Of a stretch of DNA of 7,701 nucleotides, positions 1 to 7,701 are shown one piece after another. The stretch's first letter is position 1, and each line of letters begins with the position of its first letter. Under the pieces are notes generated by a model that was not told the origin of the DNA, searched no databases, and saw only the letters and a program-made list of their open reading frames with translations. Made by a program: the position numbers and the translations under genes. Source of the DNA: Burkholderiaceae bacterium (GTDB lineage Bacteria; Pseudomonadota; Gammaproteobacteria; Burkholderiales; Burkholderiaceae); assembly GCA_947470165.1 (NCBI GenBank), contig CANISN010000071.1, forward strand, positions 1-7,701, given 5' to 3'.

Positions 1-50
1 AAGACAAAGAAAACGATCATTTGCGCGAATAGGGTCGCGTTCAGATTCAC
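1..50 (-). CDS. atpF: ATP synthase Fo subunit b (AtpF), N-terminal fragment cut by the window edge
   Basis: Only the first 16 codons and two bases are present; the gene runs off the left edge. The fragment reads MNLNATLFAQMIVFFV, the usual start of proteobacterial subunit b: a short polar N-terminus entering a single membrane helix. Subunit b forms the peripheral stalk that links the membrane a/c rotor-stator interface to the F1 head. The start codon is GTG at 48-50. A good Shine-Dalgarno sequence (GAAAGGAA on the minus strand, 55-62) lies about 5 nt upstream, which fixes the start. It follows atpE after a 63-nt spacer holding a stem-loop. The rest of the atp operon (atpH, A, G, D, C in most bacteria) is expected beyond the window but cannot be seen. 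Confidence 0.9.
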   Translation of the reverse strand, partial: MNLNATLFAQMIVFFV

Positions 51-78
51 GATATTCCTTTCAGTATTGTTGAGAACG

Positions 79-103
79 GTGGGATGACACAGTGGTCATC
101 CAC
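79..103 (-). promoter_or_regulatory. Stem-loop in the atpE-atpF intercistronic spacer
   Basis: A 7-bp perfect inverted repeat (GGATGAC at 82-88, GTCATCC at 95-101) encloses a 6-nt loop. Two more pairs (79 and 80 with 103 and 102) extend it past one bulged base at 81. It lies 10 nt after the atpE stop codon in the transcript and about 17 nt before the atpF Shine-Dalgarno sequence. No U-tract follows, so an intrinsic terminator is unlikely. A role in mRNA processing, atpE 3'-end stability or damping of atpF translation is inference. Confidence 0.5.
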
Positions 104-113
104 GCCAAAACAA

Positions 114-1313
<1,200 letters not shown>

Positions 1314-1344
1314 CTATTAACAAGTCCTTATTTATTAAAGCTTC

Positions 1345-1839
1345 TTACTTCCAGAACCACGCCATCAAATAACATTTCAGCGTGGCTAAATAGGTAACAA
1401 GCAAAGGTATCCATTTTAAATCCGGCTGCTTTAGAGCAAAACCAATAAACAGAAAAATGGTTGCTAGAATTTTGATTAATTCACCAGAAACCACAGCTGT
1501 TAGGTAGCCGCCAGGGCTTGATTTTGAACTCTTTTTTGCCGCCTCTAATCGCAATAAAAACAGCGTTGAGGGCAAAAATCCAATCAATCCACCAACCAAA
1601 GCCGAGTAAGTATAAACGATCCTGCTGCTGCTTTCTCCAAAAATATAACAAGTCCCAGCAATTGTCAGGGTTATCACAATTTGAGCTAAAACAATGAACC
1701 AACTATTTTGAGAGGCAAATTGCTTGGGGTTTGACTTGCGCAAACCATCCATCTCTTCTTTGCTATATGGACGATAGGCATCATCAGAATTCTCATCCCA
1801 TAAATCGGTCTTTGGGGACAGCTTTTGCTTTTTATTCAA
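1345..1839 (-). CDS. atpI: ATP synthase subunit I (AtpI), probable TTG start
   Basis: AtpI is a small membrane protein at the head of many atp operons. In studied species it helps c-ring assembly or stability and is not part of the final enzyme. Four hydrophobic segments are visible (about 47-67, 74-97, 117-136, 142-161) with a basic loop between the second and third (RLEAAKKSSKS). A polar N-terminus of about 45 residues, containing DLWDENSDD and KEEMDGLRKSNP, precedes them. The called start is TTG at 1837-1839, the only initiator in frame after an upstream TAG, and it lacks a clear Shine-Dalgarno sequence. The alternative is ATG at 1750-1752 (135 aa), closer to the E. coli length. From memory, betaproteobacterial AtpI proteins share an acidic W-D plus EE..LR..NP N-terminus, which favours the longer form. 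The gene follows parB by 33 nt. Identity is firm; the start is uncertain. Confidence 0.85.
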   Translation of the reverse strand: MNKKQKLSPKTDLWDENSDDAYRPYSKEEMDGLRKSNPKQFASQNSWFIVLAQIVITLTIAGTCYIFGESSSRIVYTYSALVGGLIGFLPSTLFLLRLEAAKKSSKSSPGGYLTAVVSGELIKILATIFLFIGFALKQPDLKWIPLLVTYLATLKCYLMAWFWK

Positions 1840-1872
1840 TTTTTTGGATTTCTCGCACTACCATTAAAAATA

Positions 1873-2766
1873 TTAGGCATCGGCTGCAATACCTAACTTT
1901 TTTAGTAGAGAATCAAGTTCGTCAAACTGGCTAAATTGGATTCTCAGCTCTCCCCCTTTGCCCTTGAACTTAAATTGGGCATTTAAGCCGATTAAATCGG
2001 CGATTTCTTGGGTTAAACGTCGCGTATCTGGATCTCGGGCTGTGGCACCTTCCTCCGTGGAAGTTTTAACCTTTTTATCTCCGATTTGCCCACCTGCACG
2101 TGCCAAGGCGGTCGACATTCTTTCGGCCTCCCTAACCGAGAGGCCTTGCGCTGAAATTCTTTGTGCCAAAGCCACCTGGCTAGCTCCGGGTAGCGGGAGA
2201 AGGGCGCGGGCATGTCCCATGTCAATATCGCCTGCTAAAAGCATCGCTTGCACAGGCTTTGCCAGCTGACTTAGGCGCAATAAATTACTAATTGCGCTGC
2301 GAGATTTTCCGACTGCTTTTGCTGCCTGATCATGTGTAAAGCCAAACTCTTCGATCAATCTTGCTAGACCCTGTGATTCTTCTAGCGGATTTAAATCTTC
2401 GCGCTGCATATTCTCAATCAAAGCCATTGCAGCAGCAGCCTTATCGTCTGCACCAGAAACCAAAACTGGCACCTCTTTTAAGCCGGCCAAAGTTGCCGCG
2501 CGAAAGCGTCGTTCGCCCGCAATAATTTCATATTTTCCAGGGGCAACTAAGCGCACCAGCAATGGCTGCATTACGCCTTGCTCACGAATGCTTTCAGCCA
2601 GCTCTTGAAGCGCTCCTGCCTCCATTTTTTGCCGCGGCTGATATTTGCCGGCCTGTAGCGCCGTTAATGGCAAGCGGTTTATGTCGACGGCAGTCTCTTT
2701 TTGAGCTTTGTCACCTAGCAATGCGTCGAGGCCACGCCCCAAACCTTTTTTCTTTATTACAACCAT
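1873..2766 (-). CDS. parB: Chromosome-partitioning protein ParB (Spo0J family CTPase clamp)
   Basis: ParB (297 aa) binds parS, closes as a CTP-dependent clamp, slides onto flanking DNA and recruits ParA/SMC for origin segregation. The domains are in normal order. The N-terminal basic KKKGLGRGLDALLG (5-18) is the ParA-stimulating motif. The CTP-binding domain follows, with YQPR (42-45), GERRFRA (84-90) and ENMQREDLNPLEE (118-130). A helix-turn-helix parS-reading domain (about 144-166, FTHDQAAKAVGKSRSAISNLLRLS) comes next, then a charged linker (about 225-250) and a C-terminal dimerisation domain ending in FDELDSLLKKLG. All key motifs are intact, so it should be functional. Two parS-type sites lie 2.0 and 3.4 kb upstream in the same cluster. 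The ATG is 21 nt after the parA stop, with an AGGA about 12 nt away, consistent with co-expression with parA. Confidence 0.97.
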   Translation of the reverse strand: MVVIKKKGLGRGLDALLGDKAQKETAVDINRLPLTALQAGKYQPRQKMEAGALQELAESIREQGVMQPLLVRLVAPGKYEIIAGERRFRAATLAGLKEVPVLVSGADDKAAAAMALIENMQREDLNPLEESQGLARLIEEFGFTHDQAAKAVGKSRSAISNLLRLSQLAKPVQAMLLAGDIDMGHARALLPLPGASQVALAQRISAQGLSVREAERMSTALARAGGQIGDKKVKTSTEEGATARDPDTRRLTQEIADLIGLNAQFKFKGKGGELRIQFSQFDELDSLLKKLGIAADA

Positions 2767-2787
2767 GATGTTCTTTATTCCTAGGTT

Positions 2788-3558
2788 TTACATTTTCTGA
2801 ATACGTTCAATCATTTCGGCGCCGAAGTCTAGGTAGGCCTTAGCACCACGCGAGGATCTATCAAACACCACCCCTGGAAGCCCATAGGACGGGGCTTCCG
2901 CCAGACGAACATTACGGGGAACAATCGTCTTAAATACTTTGTCGCCAAAATGCTCCAGCAGTTGATCGGAGACTTGTTGCTGTAGCGACATGCGGGCATC
3001 AAACATTACACGCAACAAGCCAATGATCACTAAGTCTGGGTTCAGGTTGGCGTGCACTTGTTTGATAGTGTTTACTAAATCAGATAAGCCTTCTAGAGCA
3101 AAGTATTCACACTGCATTGGAACAATCACGCCATTTGACGCACACAATCCATTCAAAGTGAGCAAGGATAGTGCGGGAGGGCAATCAATCAAAATAAAAT
3201 CGTAATCGTTAGCAACCGTATAGAGCGCATCTTTTAAGCGCTGCTCACGCGAATCCAAGTCTACCAATTCAATTTCTGCGCCTGCTAAATCCCGATTTGC
3301 CGGCAACACATCATAAGCTGAGCTCTCGCAACGAACTACGGATTCTTTTACGGATGAGAGGCCAATTAACACCTGATACACCGTGCTTTTTAATTCTCCT
3401 TTTTCAATCCCAGACCCCATTGTGGCGTTGCCTTGCGGGTCTAAGTCGACCAATAAAACGCGTTTCTGATGCCCCGCTAATCCAGCAGCTAAATTGACTG
3501 CTGTAGTCGTTTTACCCACCCCACCCTTTTGATTAGCAATGCAAAATATTTTGGCCAT
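2788..3558 (-). CDS. parA: Chromosome-partitioning ATPase ParA (Soj type)
   Basis: ParA (256 aa) is the deviant Walker-type ATPase that dimerises on ATP, coats the nucleoid and moves ParB-parS complexes. The deviant Walker A motif is KGGVGKTTTAVNLA (11-24), with the signature Lys11 and Lys16. Walker A' is VDLDPQGNAT (37-46) and Walker B is ILIDCPPALS (122-131). The family motif VPRNVRLAEAPSYG lies at 213-226. The protein begins directly at the P-loop region and has no N-terminal helix-turn-helix, so it is the chromosomal (type Ib-like) form and not a plasmid P1-type ParA that represses its own operon. The start is ATG at 3556-3558 with only a weak purine-rich upstream sequence. It follows rsmG by 25 nt, which suggests read-through or coupled expression. 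Confidence 0.97.
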   Translation of the reverse strand: MAKIFCIANQKGGVGKTTTAVNLAAGLAGHQKRVLLVDLDPQGNATMGSGIEKGELKSTVYQVLIGLSSVKESVVRCESSAYDVLPANRDLAGAEIELVDLDSREQRLKDALYTVANDYDFILIDCPPALSLLTLNGLCASNGVIVPMQCEYFALEGLSDLVNTIKQVHANLNPDLVIIGLLRVMFDARMSLQQQVSDQLLEHFGDKVFKTIVPRNVRLAEAPSYGLPGVVFDRSSRGAKAYLDFGAEMIERIQKM

Positions 3559-3583
3559 AGTTTTTTCTTAAAAAGATGCTGCT

Positions 3584-4246
3584 TTAAAGGGGTAATTTTC
3601 TCACGGGGGATAGGACTAAAAGGCGACGCTCCACTGCTAAATTCGGGATATGCAAAGGTTCGTCTGCCACCAATCGCCATTCATCCATACAAACACTCTG
3701 TAACTCTTCATCTGCGCGCCTGGCCTTCATAGCAAATACCAGCCCCTCAGGCTTTAGCAAGGGTAGGGATAGCTCCAAAAAATGGGTTAACTTGGTAAAT
3801 GCTCTAGAAATCACCGCATCAAACCGTCCTGGCCCCTTTTTGGCAACCACCTCAACACGCTCACTCAACACTTGAATATTTGTCAGCCCCAACTTACCGC
3901 GAACGTGCTGAAGAAAGGCTGTCTTTTTCCGTACAGCCTCAACTAAGGTTAAATTCCAGTCTGGCTGCAAAATCGCAATAGGGATGGCCGGCAAGCCGCC
4001 GCCCGACCCAAGATCAGCAATCTTTGGGCTCTCCATACTTAAAAATTGACGCATAATTGGTAAAACTGCAATAGAATCAATAAGATGTAGACGAACTGAG
4101 TTTTTCTCACCCGCGATTGCCGTCAAATTATGAACCTGATTCCAGCGCCACATTTCTTGTAAAAATAGCTCTAAATCTGCTATTTCTTCTGGCTTTAAAT
4201 TGAACCCAAAATCTGCAACTCCCAAGGTGGCTAACTCACTACTCAT
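3584..4246 (-). CDS. rsmG: 16S rRNA (guanine527-N7)-methyltransferase RsmG (GidB)
   Basis: RsmG (220 aa) methylates N7 of G527 in the 530 loop of 16S rRNA using S-adenosylmethionine. Loss of it gives low-level streptomycin resistance in several bacteria. The RsmG landmarks are visible in order: [10 protein letters not shown] (35-44); HLIDS (54-58); the SAM-binding glycine loop [16 protein letters not shown] (76-91); the acidic ribose-binding residue in LVEAVRKK (101-108); VISRAF (145-150); and a C-terminal RRLLVL (207-212). Length is normal. The ATG lies inside the end of mnmG, giving an 8-nt overlap. The upstream AAGAAG is only a weak Shine-Dalgarno sequence, so translation is probably coupled to mnmG. 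The mnmG-rsmG-parA-parB order is common near bacterial replication origins. Confidence 0.96.
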   Translation of the reverse strand: MSSELATLGVADFGFNLKPEEIADLELFLQEMWRWNQVHNLTAIAGEKNSVRLHLIDSIAVLPIMRQFLSMESPKIADLGSGGGLPAIPIAILQPDWNLTLVEAVRKKTAFLQHVRGKLGLTNIQVLSERVEVVAKKGPGRFDAVISRAFTKLTHFLELSLPLLKPEGLVFAMKARRADEELQSVCMDEWRLVADEPLHIPNLAVERRLLVLSPVRKLPL

Positions 4247-6164
4247 GAGTTTCTTCTTGGATGCGGCCTAAGCCCTTTTTTAGGTGTACCAATAGCAAGG
4301 ATAGCGCCGCGGGTGTTACCCCAGAGATTCTGCCGGCCTGACCAAGGGTGTCTGGCTTATGTAGATTAAGCTTTTGTTGGACTTCTTTAGATAAACCTAG
4401 GACCTGGGTGTAATCCAGGCCCTCTGGCAGTGGGAAGGTTTCGTTATGCTCTTGCCGAATAATCTCAAGCGCCTGCCTTTCTATATACCCTTGGTACTTG
4501 ATTGAAATTTCTACCTGATCGCTAATTTGCTGAGCCAAGCCTAAGTCATCATCCAATACCCCTGCGGACCATAAGCCACCTGACAGGCTGGTGACGGCGT
4601 TATAAGTAATGCCGGGGCGCCTCAAAAGATCAGCCAAACTGCATTCGTGCGATAGGTCCTGCCCCAAAAGCTCGGAAACAGCCTTAGCCGAATCATGTTT
4701 TGGCCCAATCCAAATTTCTTGTAAACGGGATGTTTCACGTGAAACAGCCCCTTGCTTCCTACAAAAGCTATCCCAACGGTGGTCATCAACCAAGCCAAGC
4801 TCGCGACCGATCTTGGTCAGGCGCATATCAGCATTATCTTCACGCAGACTCAGACGATATTCTGCACGACTAGTAAACATCCGGTAGGGCTCTTGGACGC
4901 CTAAAGTAATCAGATCATCAACGAGAACGCCAATATAAGATTCACTTCGTTTAGGTAGCCAAGGCGCTTTGCCCTTTGAGGCTAGGCCAGCATTAATCCC
5001 AGCCAACATGCCTTGGGCAGCAGCCTCCTCATAGCCTGTGGTGCCATTAATCTGGCCGGCAAAATAGAGGCCGGAGATGGCCCTTGTCTCTAAGCTAAGG
5101 TGCAAATGCCGTGGATCAAAGAAGTCATACTCAATTGCATAGCCAGGGCGCACAATTACAGCAGACTCTAGGCCGCGGATACTCCGAACCAAATTCCACT
5201 GGACATCAAAAGGAAGGCTCGTAGAGATGCCATTAGGATAGAACTCATTACTTGTTAAGCCTTCTGGCTCCAAAAAAATTTGGTGGCTATTTCTGGACGC
5301 AAAACGATGAATTTTATCCTCAATAGAGGGGCAGTAGCGGGGGCCAACACCCTCAATAACACCCGTATACATCGGGGAGCGGTCTAATCCTCCCCGAATA
5401 ATATCGTGAGTCCGCTCATTCGTATGTGAAATCCAGCAAGGAACTTGCTTCGGATGCTGTTCTGGGCGGCCTAGATAGGAGAAAACTGGTACGGGATCTA
5501 AATCCCCAGGTTGCTCAAACATTACTGAAAAATTAATTGTTCGGCCATCGATCCTTGGTGGGGTGCCTGTTTTAAGTCTACCCTGCGGAAGCTTTAACTC
5601 CTTTAGTCTCGCAGATAAAGAGGTTGCGGCTGGATCACCAGCACGCCCACCGGCATAACTGCTTAAGCCCACGTGAATCTTGCCGTCCAGAAAAGTGCCG
5701 GCTGTAAGTACCACCTGCTTAGCCATAAACTTCAGGCCCATTTGCGTAACCACACCCTGAACCTCATCGCCTTGGACCAAAAGGTCGTCAACGGCGGCCT
5801 GAAATAAAGTGAGGTTTTCTTGATTTTCTAGGCGGTAGCGAATAGCAGCTTTATATAAAACACGATCGCCCTGGGCACGAGTCGCACGAACCGCAGGGCC
5901 CTTGCTTGAATTGAGAATCCTAAACTGAATGCCGGCCTCATCAGTAGCGGCCGCCATGGCGCCGCCCATCGCATCGATCTCTTTAACAAGATGGCCCTTC
6001 CCGATGCCCCCAATTGAAGGGTTACAGCTCATGGCGCCCAAACTCTCAATACTGTGAGTTATGAGGAGGGTGTCGCATCCCATGCGCGCAGACGCGAGGG
6101 CGGCTTCAGTCCCAGCGTGACCGCCGCCAACCACAATGACATCGAAGTTCTTTGAATAGCGCAT
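4239..6164 (-). CDS. mnmG: tRNA uridine-5-carboxymethylaminomethyl modification enzyme MnmG (GidA)
   Basis: MnmG (641 aa) is the FAD-dependent partner of MnmE. Together they add the (carboxymethyl)aminomethyl group at C5 of wobble uridine 34 in a set of tRNAs. The N-terminal Rossmann motif is [12 protein letters not shown] (11-22). The conserved cysteine segment is [13 protein letters not shown] (45-57; Cys47). The family signature [16 protein letters not shown] (273-288) includes the catalytic Cys278. A second signature, [18 protein letters not shown] (368-385), binds FAD. The C-terminal helical domain (about 550-641) contacts tRNA and MnmE. The start is ATG at 6162-6164, with an AGAGG Shine-Dalgarno about 8 nt upstream (6171-6175). 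Residues 473-478 (AVSRET), in a variable stretch between domains, are encoded by a perfect parS palindrome. The end overlaps rsmG by 8 nt. Length is normal and there is no frameshift. Confidence 0.97.
   Translation of the reverse strand: MRYSKNFDVIVVGGGHAGTEAALASARMGCDTLLITHSIESLGAMSCNPSIGGIGKGHLVKEIDAMGGAMAAATDEAGIQFRILNSSKGPAVRATRAQGDRVLYKAAIRYRLENQENLTLFQAAVDDLLVQGDEVQGVVTQMGLKFMAKQVVLTAGTFLDGKIHVGLSSYAGGRAGDPAATSLSARLKELKLPQGRLKTGTPPRIDGRTINFSVMFEQPGDLDPVPVFSYLGRPEQHPKQVPCWISHTNERTHDIIRGGLDRSPMYTGVIEGVGPRYCPSIEDKIHRFASRNSHQIFLEPEGLTSNEFYPNGISTSLPFDVQWNLVRSIRGLESAVIVRPGYAIEYDFFDPRHLHLSLETRAISGLYFAGQINGTTGYEEAAAQGMLAGINAGLASKGKAPWLPKRSESYIGVLVDDLITLGVQEPYRMFTSRAEYRLSLREDNADMRLTKIGRELGLVDDHRWDSFCRKQGAVSRETSRLQEIWIGPKHDSAKAVSELLGQDLSHECSLADLLRRPGITYNAVTSLSGGLWSAGVLDDDLGLAQQISDQVEISIKYQGYIERQALEIIRQEHNETFPLPEGLDYTQVLGLSKEVQQKLNLHKPDTLGQAGRISGVTPAALSLLLVHLKKGLGRIQEETHE
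4731..4746. promoter_or_regulatory. parS site (perfect 16-bp palindrome) inside mnmG
   Basis: The sequence TGTTTCACGTGAAACA is a perfect 16-bp palindrome that matches the widely conserved chromosomal parS consensus. It lies wholly within mnmG and encodes Val-Ser-Arg-Glu-Thr (residues 474-478) plus the last base of Ala473. An intact parB with a standard DNA-reading domain lies 2.0 kb away, so this is very likely a ParB-CTP loading site. Identification rests on exact motif match and context. Confidence 0.93.
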
Positions 6165-6170
6165 GATTTG

Positions 6171-6216
6171 CCTCTGATAGGGCGATGATCATAGCATTTT
6201 GTAGGTTTCACGTGAA
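6171..6216 (-). promoter_or_regulatory. Candidate sigma70-type promoter and ribosome binding site of mnmG
   Basis: On the minus strand, TATGAT (6188-6193) matches the -10 consensus at 5 of 6 bases. It is preceded after 17 nt by TTCACG (6211-6216), a 4 of 6 match to the -35. Transcription would start near 6181, giving a leader of about 17 nt that includes AGAGG (6171-6175) before the ATG at 6164. The -35 lies inside the upstream parS site, so ParB binding there could affect initiation. This is predicted by eye only. Confidence 0.5.
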
Positions 6217-6219
6217 ACA
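6204..6219. promoter_or_regulatory. Second parS-type site upstream of mnmG
   Basis: GGTTTCACGTGAAACA differs from the perfect parS at one outer base (G for T at position 1). The 14-bp core GTTTCACGTGAAAC at 6205-6218 is a perfect palindrome. It lies 40 bp upstream of the mnmG start codon and 1.47 kb from the parS inside mnmG. Single outer-base changes are common among functional parS sites, so ParB binding is likely. Confidence 0.87.
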
Positions 6220-6540
6220 AAAGTCATCAAAATAGGAGGGCGACAAAAGATAGCTTCATAAGCAATTGATTTAATTGAAGAAATAAGCGATCCGCGTAGA
6301 CTTTAGAATTAACACACTCACAATTACCAGAAAAGCTTTTTTCACAAAAGCGCTGCCATGATGCAAATTTTACGCGCAGCATTTAAACCCCTGCCAACTG
6401 AAGGCACTTTATTGCTAGAGAACAGTCTTGAATGGCGTTCGCTAGGGTGGGGCAGTAAATAGGGCTTGATTCAAAATGAATTTTTAGTCATGGGAAGTTT
6501 TAGATGTAATTTCAGCTTTCCCTACTATTACAATCAGGCG

Positions 6541-7701
6541 ATGGACTTCTCTTTAACACCCAAACTAGAAGGGTTGCGAGACCAGACACGATCATTTATT
6601 CGTGATCAAATCATCCCGTACGAAAAAGACGCGCGGCAAAATACGCACGGCCCATCAGAAGAGTTGCGCAAAGAACTTATCACGCTAGCTCGCAAAGCTG
6701 GCTTGTTAACGCCCCATGCCTCGGTAGAAATGGGGGGCCTGGGGTTGAGTCATGTTGAAAAAGCGCTTGTTTTTGAAGAAGCCGGCTACTCCTCTTTAGG
6801 CCCAACCGCGATGAACATTCACGCTCCTGACGAAGGTAACATTCATTTACTAGAAGAGATTGCTACCCCAGAACAAAAAGAGGGCTGGCTTCGCCCTTTG
6901 GTTGCCGGGAAAATCCGCTCATGCTTTGCCATGACAGAGCCTGCTCCCGGCGCCGGCTCAGATCCTTCAATGCTCATCACCACAGCCATCAAAGATGGTG
7001 AAGACTATCTTATTAATGGTCAAAAGTGGTTTATTACTGGGGCCGATGGGGCCGACTTTGTCATCATCATGGCTCGCGGTGAAGACGGCTCTGCAACCAT
7101 GTTTTTGTCAAACATGAATGCACGAGGCATTGAGCTTGTTCGAAATATGGATGCGATGGATAGCTGTTTTACTGGCGGTCACGGGGTTCTGCAGTTTACT
7201 AACTTGCGAGTTCCCTCCAATCAAATATTAGGAGAACTTGGAGGAGGGTTCAAAAATGCCCAAGTACGGTTAGCGCCTGCACGATTAACTCACTGCATGC
7301 GCTGGCTTGGCCAAGCGAGACGAGCGCAAGACATTGCGATTGCCTACGCAAGAAAACGCGAAGCTTTTGGAAAAACCTTAGGCGAGCACGAAGGCGTGGG
7401 ATTTATGCTAGCAGACAATGATATGGATCTACAAACTTCACGTTTAAATATCTTGCACACAGCATGGTTGTTAGATCAGGGACAGCGTTGCAATTTTGAA
7501 TCTAGTCGTGCAAAAGTAATTTGTTCAGAAGCTGAGTGGCGAGTTATAGATCGATGCGTACAAATTTTAGGTGGTCAAGGTATTACTAGCGAAACCGCAC
7601 TGATGAAAATATTTCAAGATATGCGTGGCTTTCGAGTCTATGACGGTCCAAGTGAAGTACATCGCTGGAGTATGGCGCGCAAAATTATTGGAAACAAAGA
7701 G
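6541..7701 (+). CDS. Acyl-CoA dehydrogenase family protein (ACAD10/11- or LvaC-like), 3' end cut by the window edge
   Basis: The frame is open for 387 codons to the right edge with no stop. Family members are about 380-400 aa, so only a short tail should be missing. It is an FAD flavoprotein expected to act on acyl-CoA thioesters. The N-terminal helical domain (about 1-120) is followed by the FAD/substrate segment FAMTEPAPGAGSDPSM (129-144) and by WFITGADGADF in the beta domain. The C-terminal helical domain has ARKREAFGKTLGEHEGVGFML and LGGQGIT, and ends in VYDGPSEVHRWSMARKI. At the usual catalytic Glu (MCAD Glu376) it has Asp368, and at the alternative base position (IVD Glu254) it appears to have Val. 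The DGP.EVH pattern and TEPAPGAGSD loop resemble ACAD10/11-type enzymes, some of which handle 4-hydroxyacyl-CoAs. Substrate is unknown. The ATG at 6541 has no good Shine-Dalgarno; an in-frame ATG at 6490 is a weaker alternative. Confidence 0.88.
   Translation, partial: MDFSLTPKLEGLRDQTRSFIRDQIIPYEKDARQNTHGPSEELRKELITLARKAGLLTPHASVEMGGLGLSHVEKALVFEEAGYSSLGPTAMNIHAPDEGNIHLLEEIATPEQKEGWLRPLVAGKIRSCFAMTEPAPGAGSDPSMLITTAIKDGEDYLINGQKWFITGADGADFVIIMARGEDGSATMFLSNMNARGIELVRNMDAMDSCFTGGHGVLQFTNLRVPSNQILGELGGGFKNAQVRLAPARLTHCMRWLGQARRAQDIAIAYARKREAFGKTLGEHEGVGFMLADNDMDLQTSRLNILHTAWLLDQGQRCNFESSRAKVICSEAEWRVIDRCVQILGGQGITSETALMKIFQDMRGFRVYDGPSEVHRWSMARKIIGNKE

Larger units (their letters stand above)
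6165..6540. other. Intergenic region between divergent mnmG and acyl-CoA dehydrogenase genes
   Basis: These 376 nt hold the mnmG ribosome binding site, its candidate promoter and the second parS at the mnmG end. I see no DnaA boxes (TTATCCACA type), no tRNA, no long repeat and no clear terminator. An open frame of 34 codons (6358-6462, plus strand) has no Shine-Dalgarno sequence and is not called as a gene. For the plus-strand gene, the best promoter-like pair is TTTAGA (6499-6504) and TACTAT (6523-6528), each 4 of 6 with an 18-nt gap. That is weak and would leave a leader of only about 6 nt. Confidence 0.6.

Noticed and set aside
1873..1960. Search for an atp operon promoter in the 3' end of parB, including TTGACG (minus strand).
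   Set aside because: No -10 element at suitable spacing; the TTTAAT nearer atpI has no matching -35. Not strong enough to call.
4609..4887. 92-codon plus-strand frame opposite mnmG.
   Set aside because: It is antisense to an intact MnmG coding region, shows no domain and is best explained as chance.
5664..5679. CACGTGAA half-site in mnmG that resembles parS.
   Set aside because: Only about 9 of 16 bases match and the left arm is entirely different; not a credible ParB site.
6331..6340. AAAAGCTTTT palindrome followed by T residues, looking terminator-like.
   Set aside because: The arms meet with no loop and the stem is A/T-rich and short, so no stable hairpin would form.
6358..6462. 34-codon plus-strand open frame starting ATG-ATG, upstream of and in frame with the acyl-CoA dehydrogenase.
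   Set aside because: It has no Shine-Dalgarno sequence, is short, and I recognise no family. The shared frame with 6541 is broken by a TAG and can arise by chance.
6165..6540. Possible replication origin next to mnmG, as in some bacteria.
   Set aside because: No DnaA boxes of the TTATCCACA type, no AT-rich repeats and no dnaA or dnaN nearby in the window.

Overview
The window looks like the chromosome of a betaproteobacterium of the order Burkholderiales. The moderate GC content, the protein sequences and the gene order mnmG-rsmG-parA-parB-atpI-atpB-atpE-atpF suggest a Polynucleobacter-like organism. The genus is an inference from family knowledge; no search was run.

From about 6164 down to 1, every gene is on the minus strand and tightly packed. 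In transcription order they are: mnmG (tRNA wobble-uridine modification, 6164-4239); rsmG (16S rRNA m7G methyltransferase, overlapping mnmG by 8 nt); parA and parB (chromosome segregation ATPase and CTP-dependent clamp); then the head of the F1Fo ATP synthase operon, atpI, atpB (a), atpE (c) and the first 16 codons of atpF (b). Spacers run from -8 to 63 nt and I see no terminator, so one long transcript with internal starts is possible. Two parS-type palindromes, the sites where ParB loads, lie here. A perfect one sits inside the mnmG reading frame (4731-4746). A 15/16 match (6204-6219) overlaps the -35 of the best candidate mnmG promoter.

The 376-nt stretch 6165-6540 separates mnmG from a divergent gene and carries the second parS and the mnmG promoter. 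No RNA gene and no DnaA boxes were seen there. From 6541 to the right edge runs a nearly complete acyl-CoA dehydrogenase family gene on the plus strand, cut by the window end.

The region is mostly a standard, conserved near-origin locus. I found no undescribed multi-gene system. The points worth a second look are the two parS placements, the non-ATG start of atpI just after an A6 run that separates it from an upstream ATG, the stem-loop between atpE and atpF, and an Asp at the usual catalytic Glu position of the acyl-CoA dehydrogenase.
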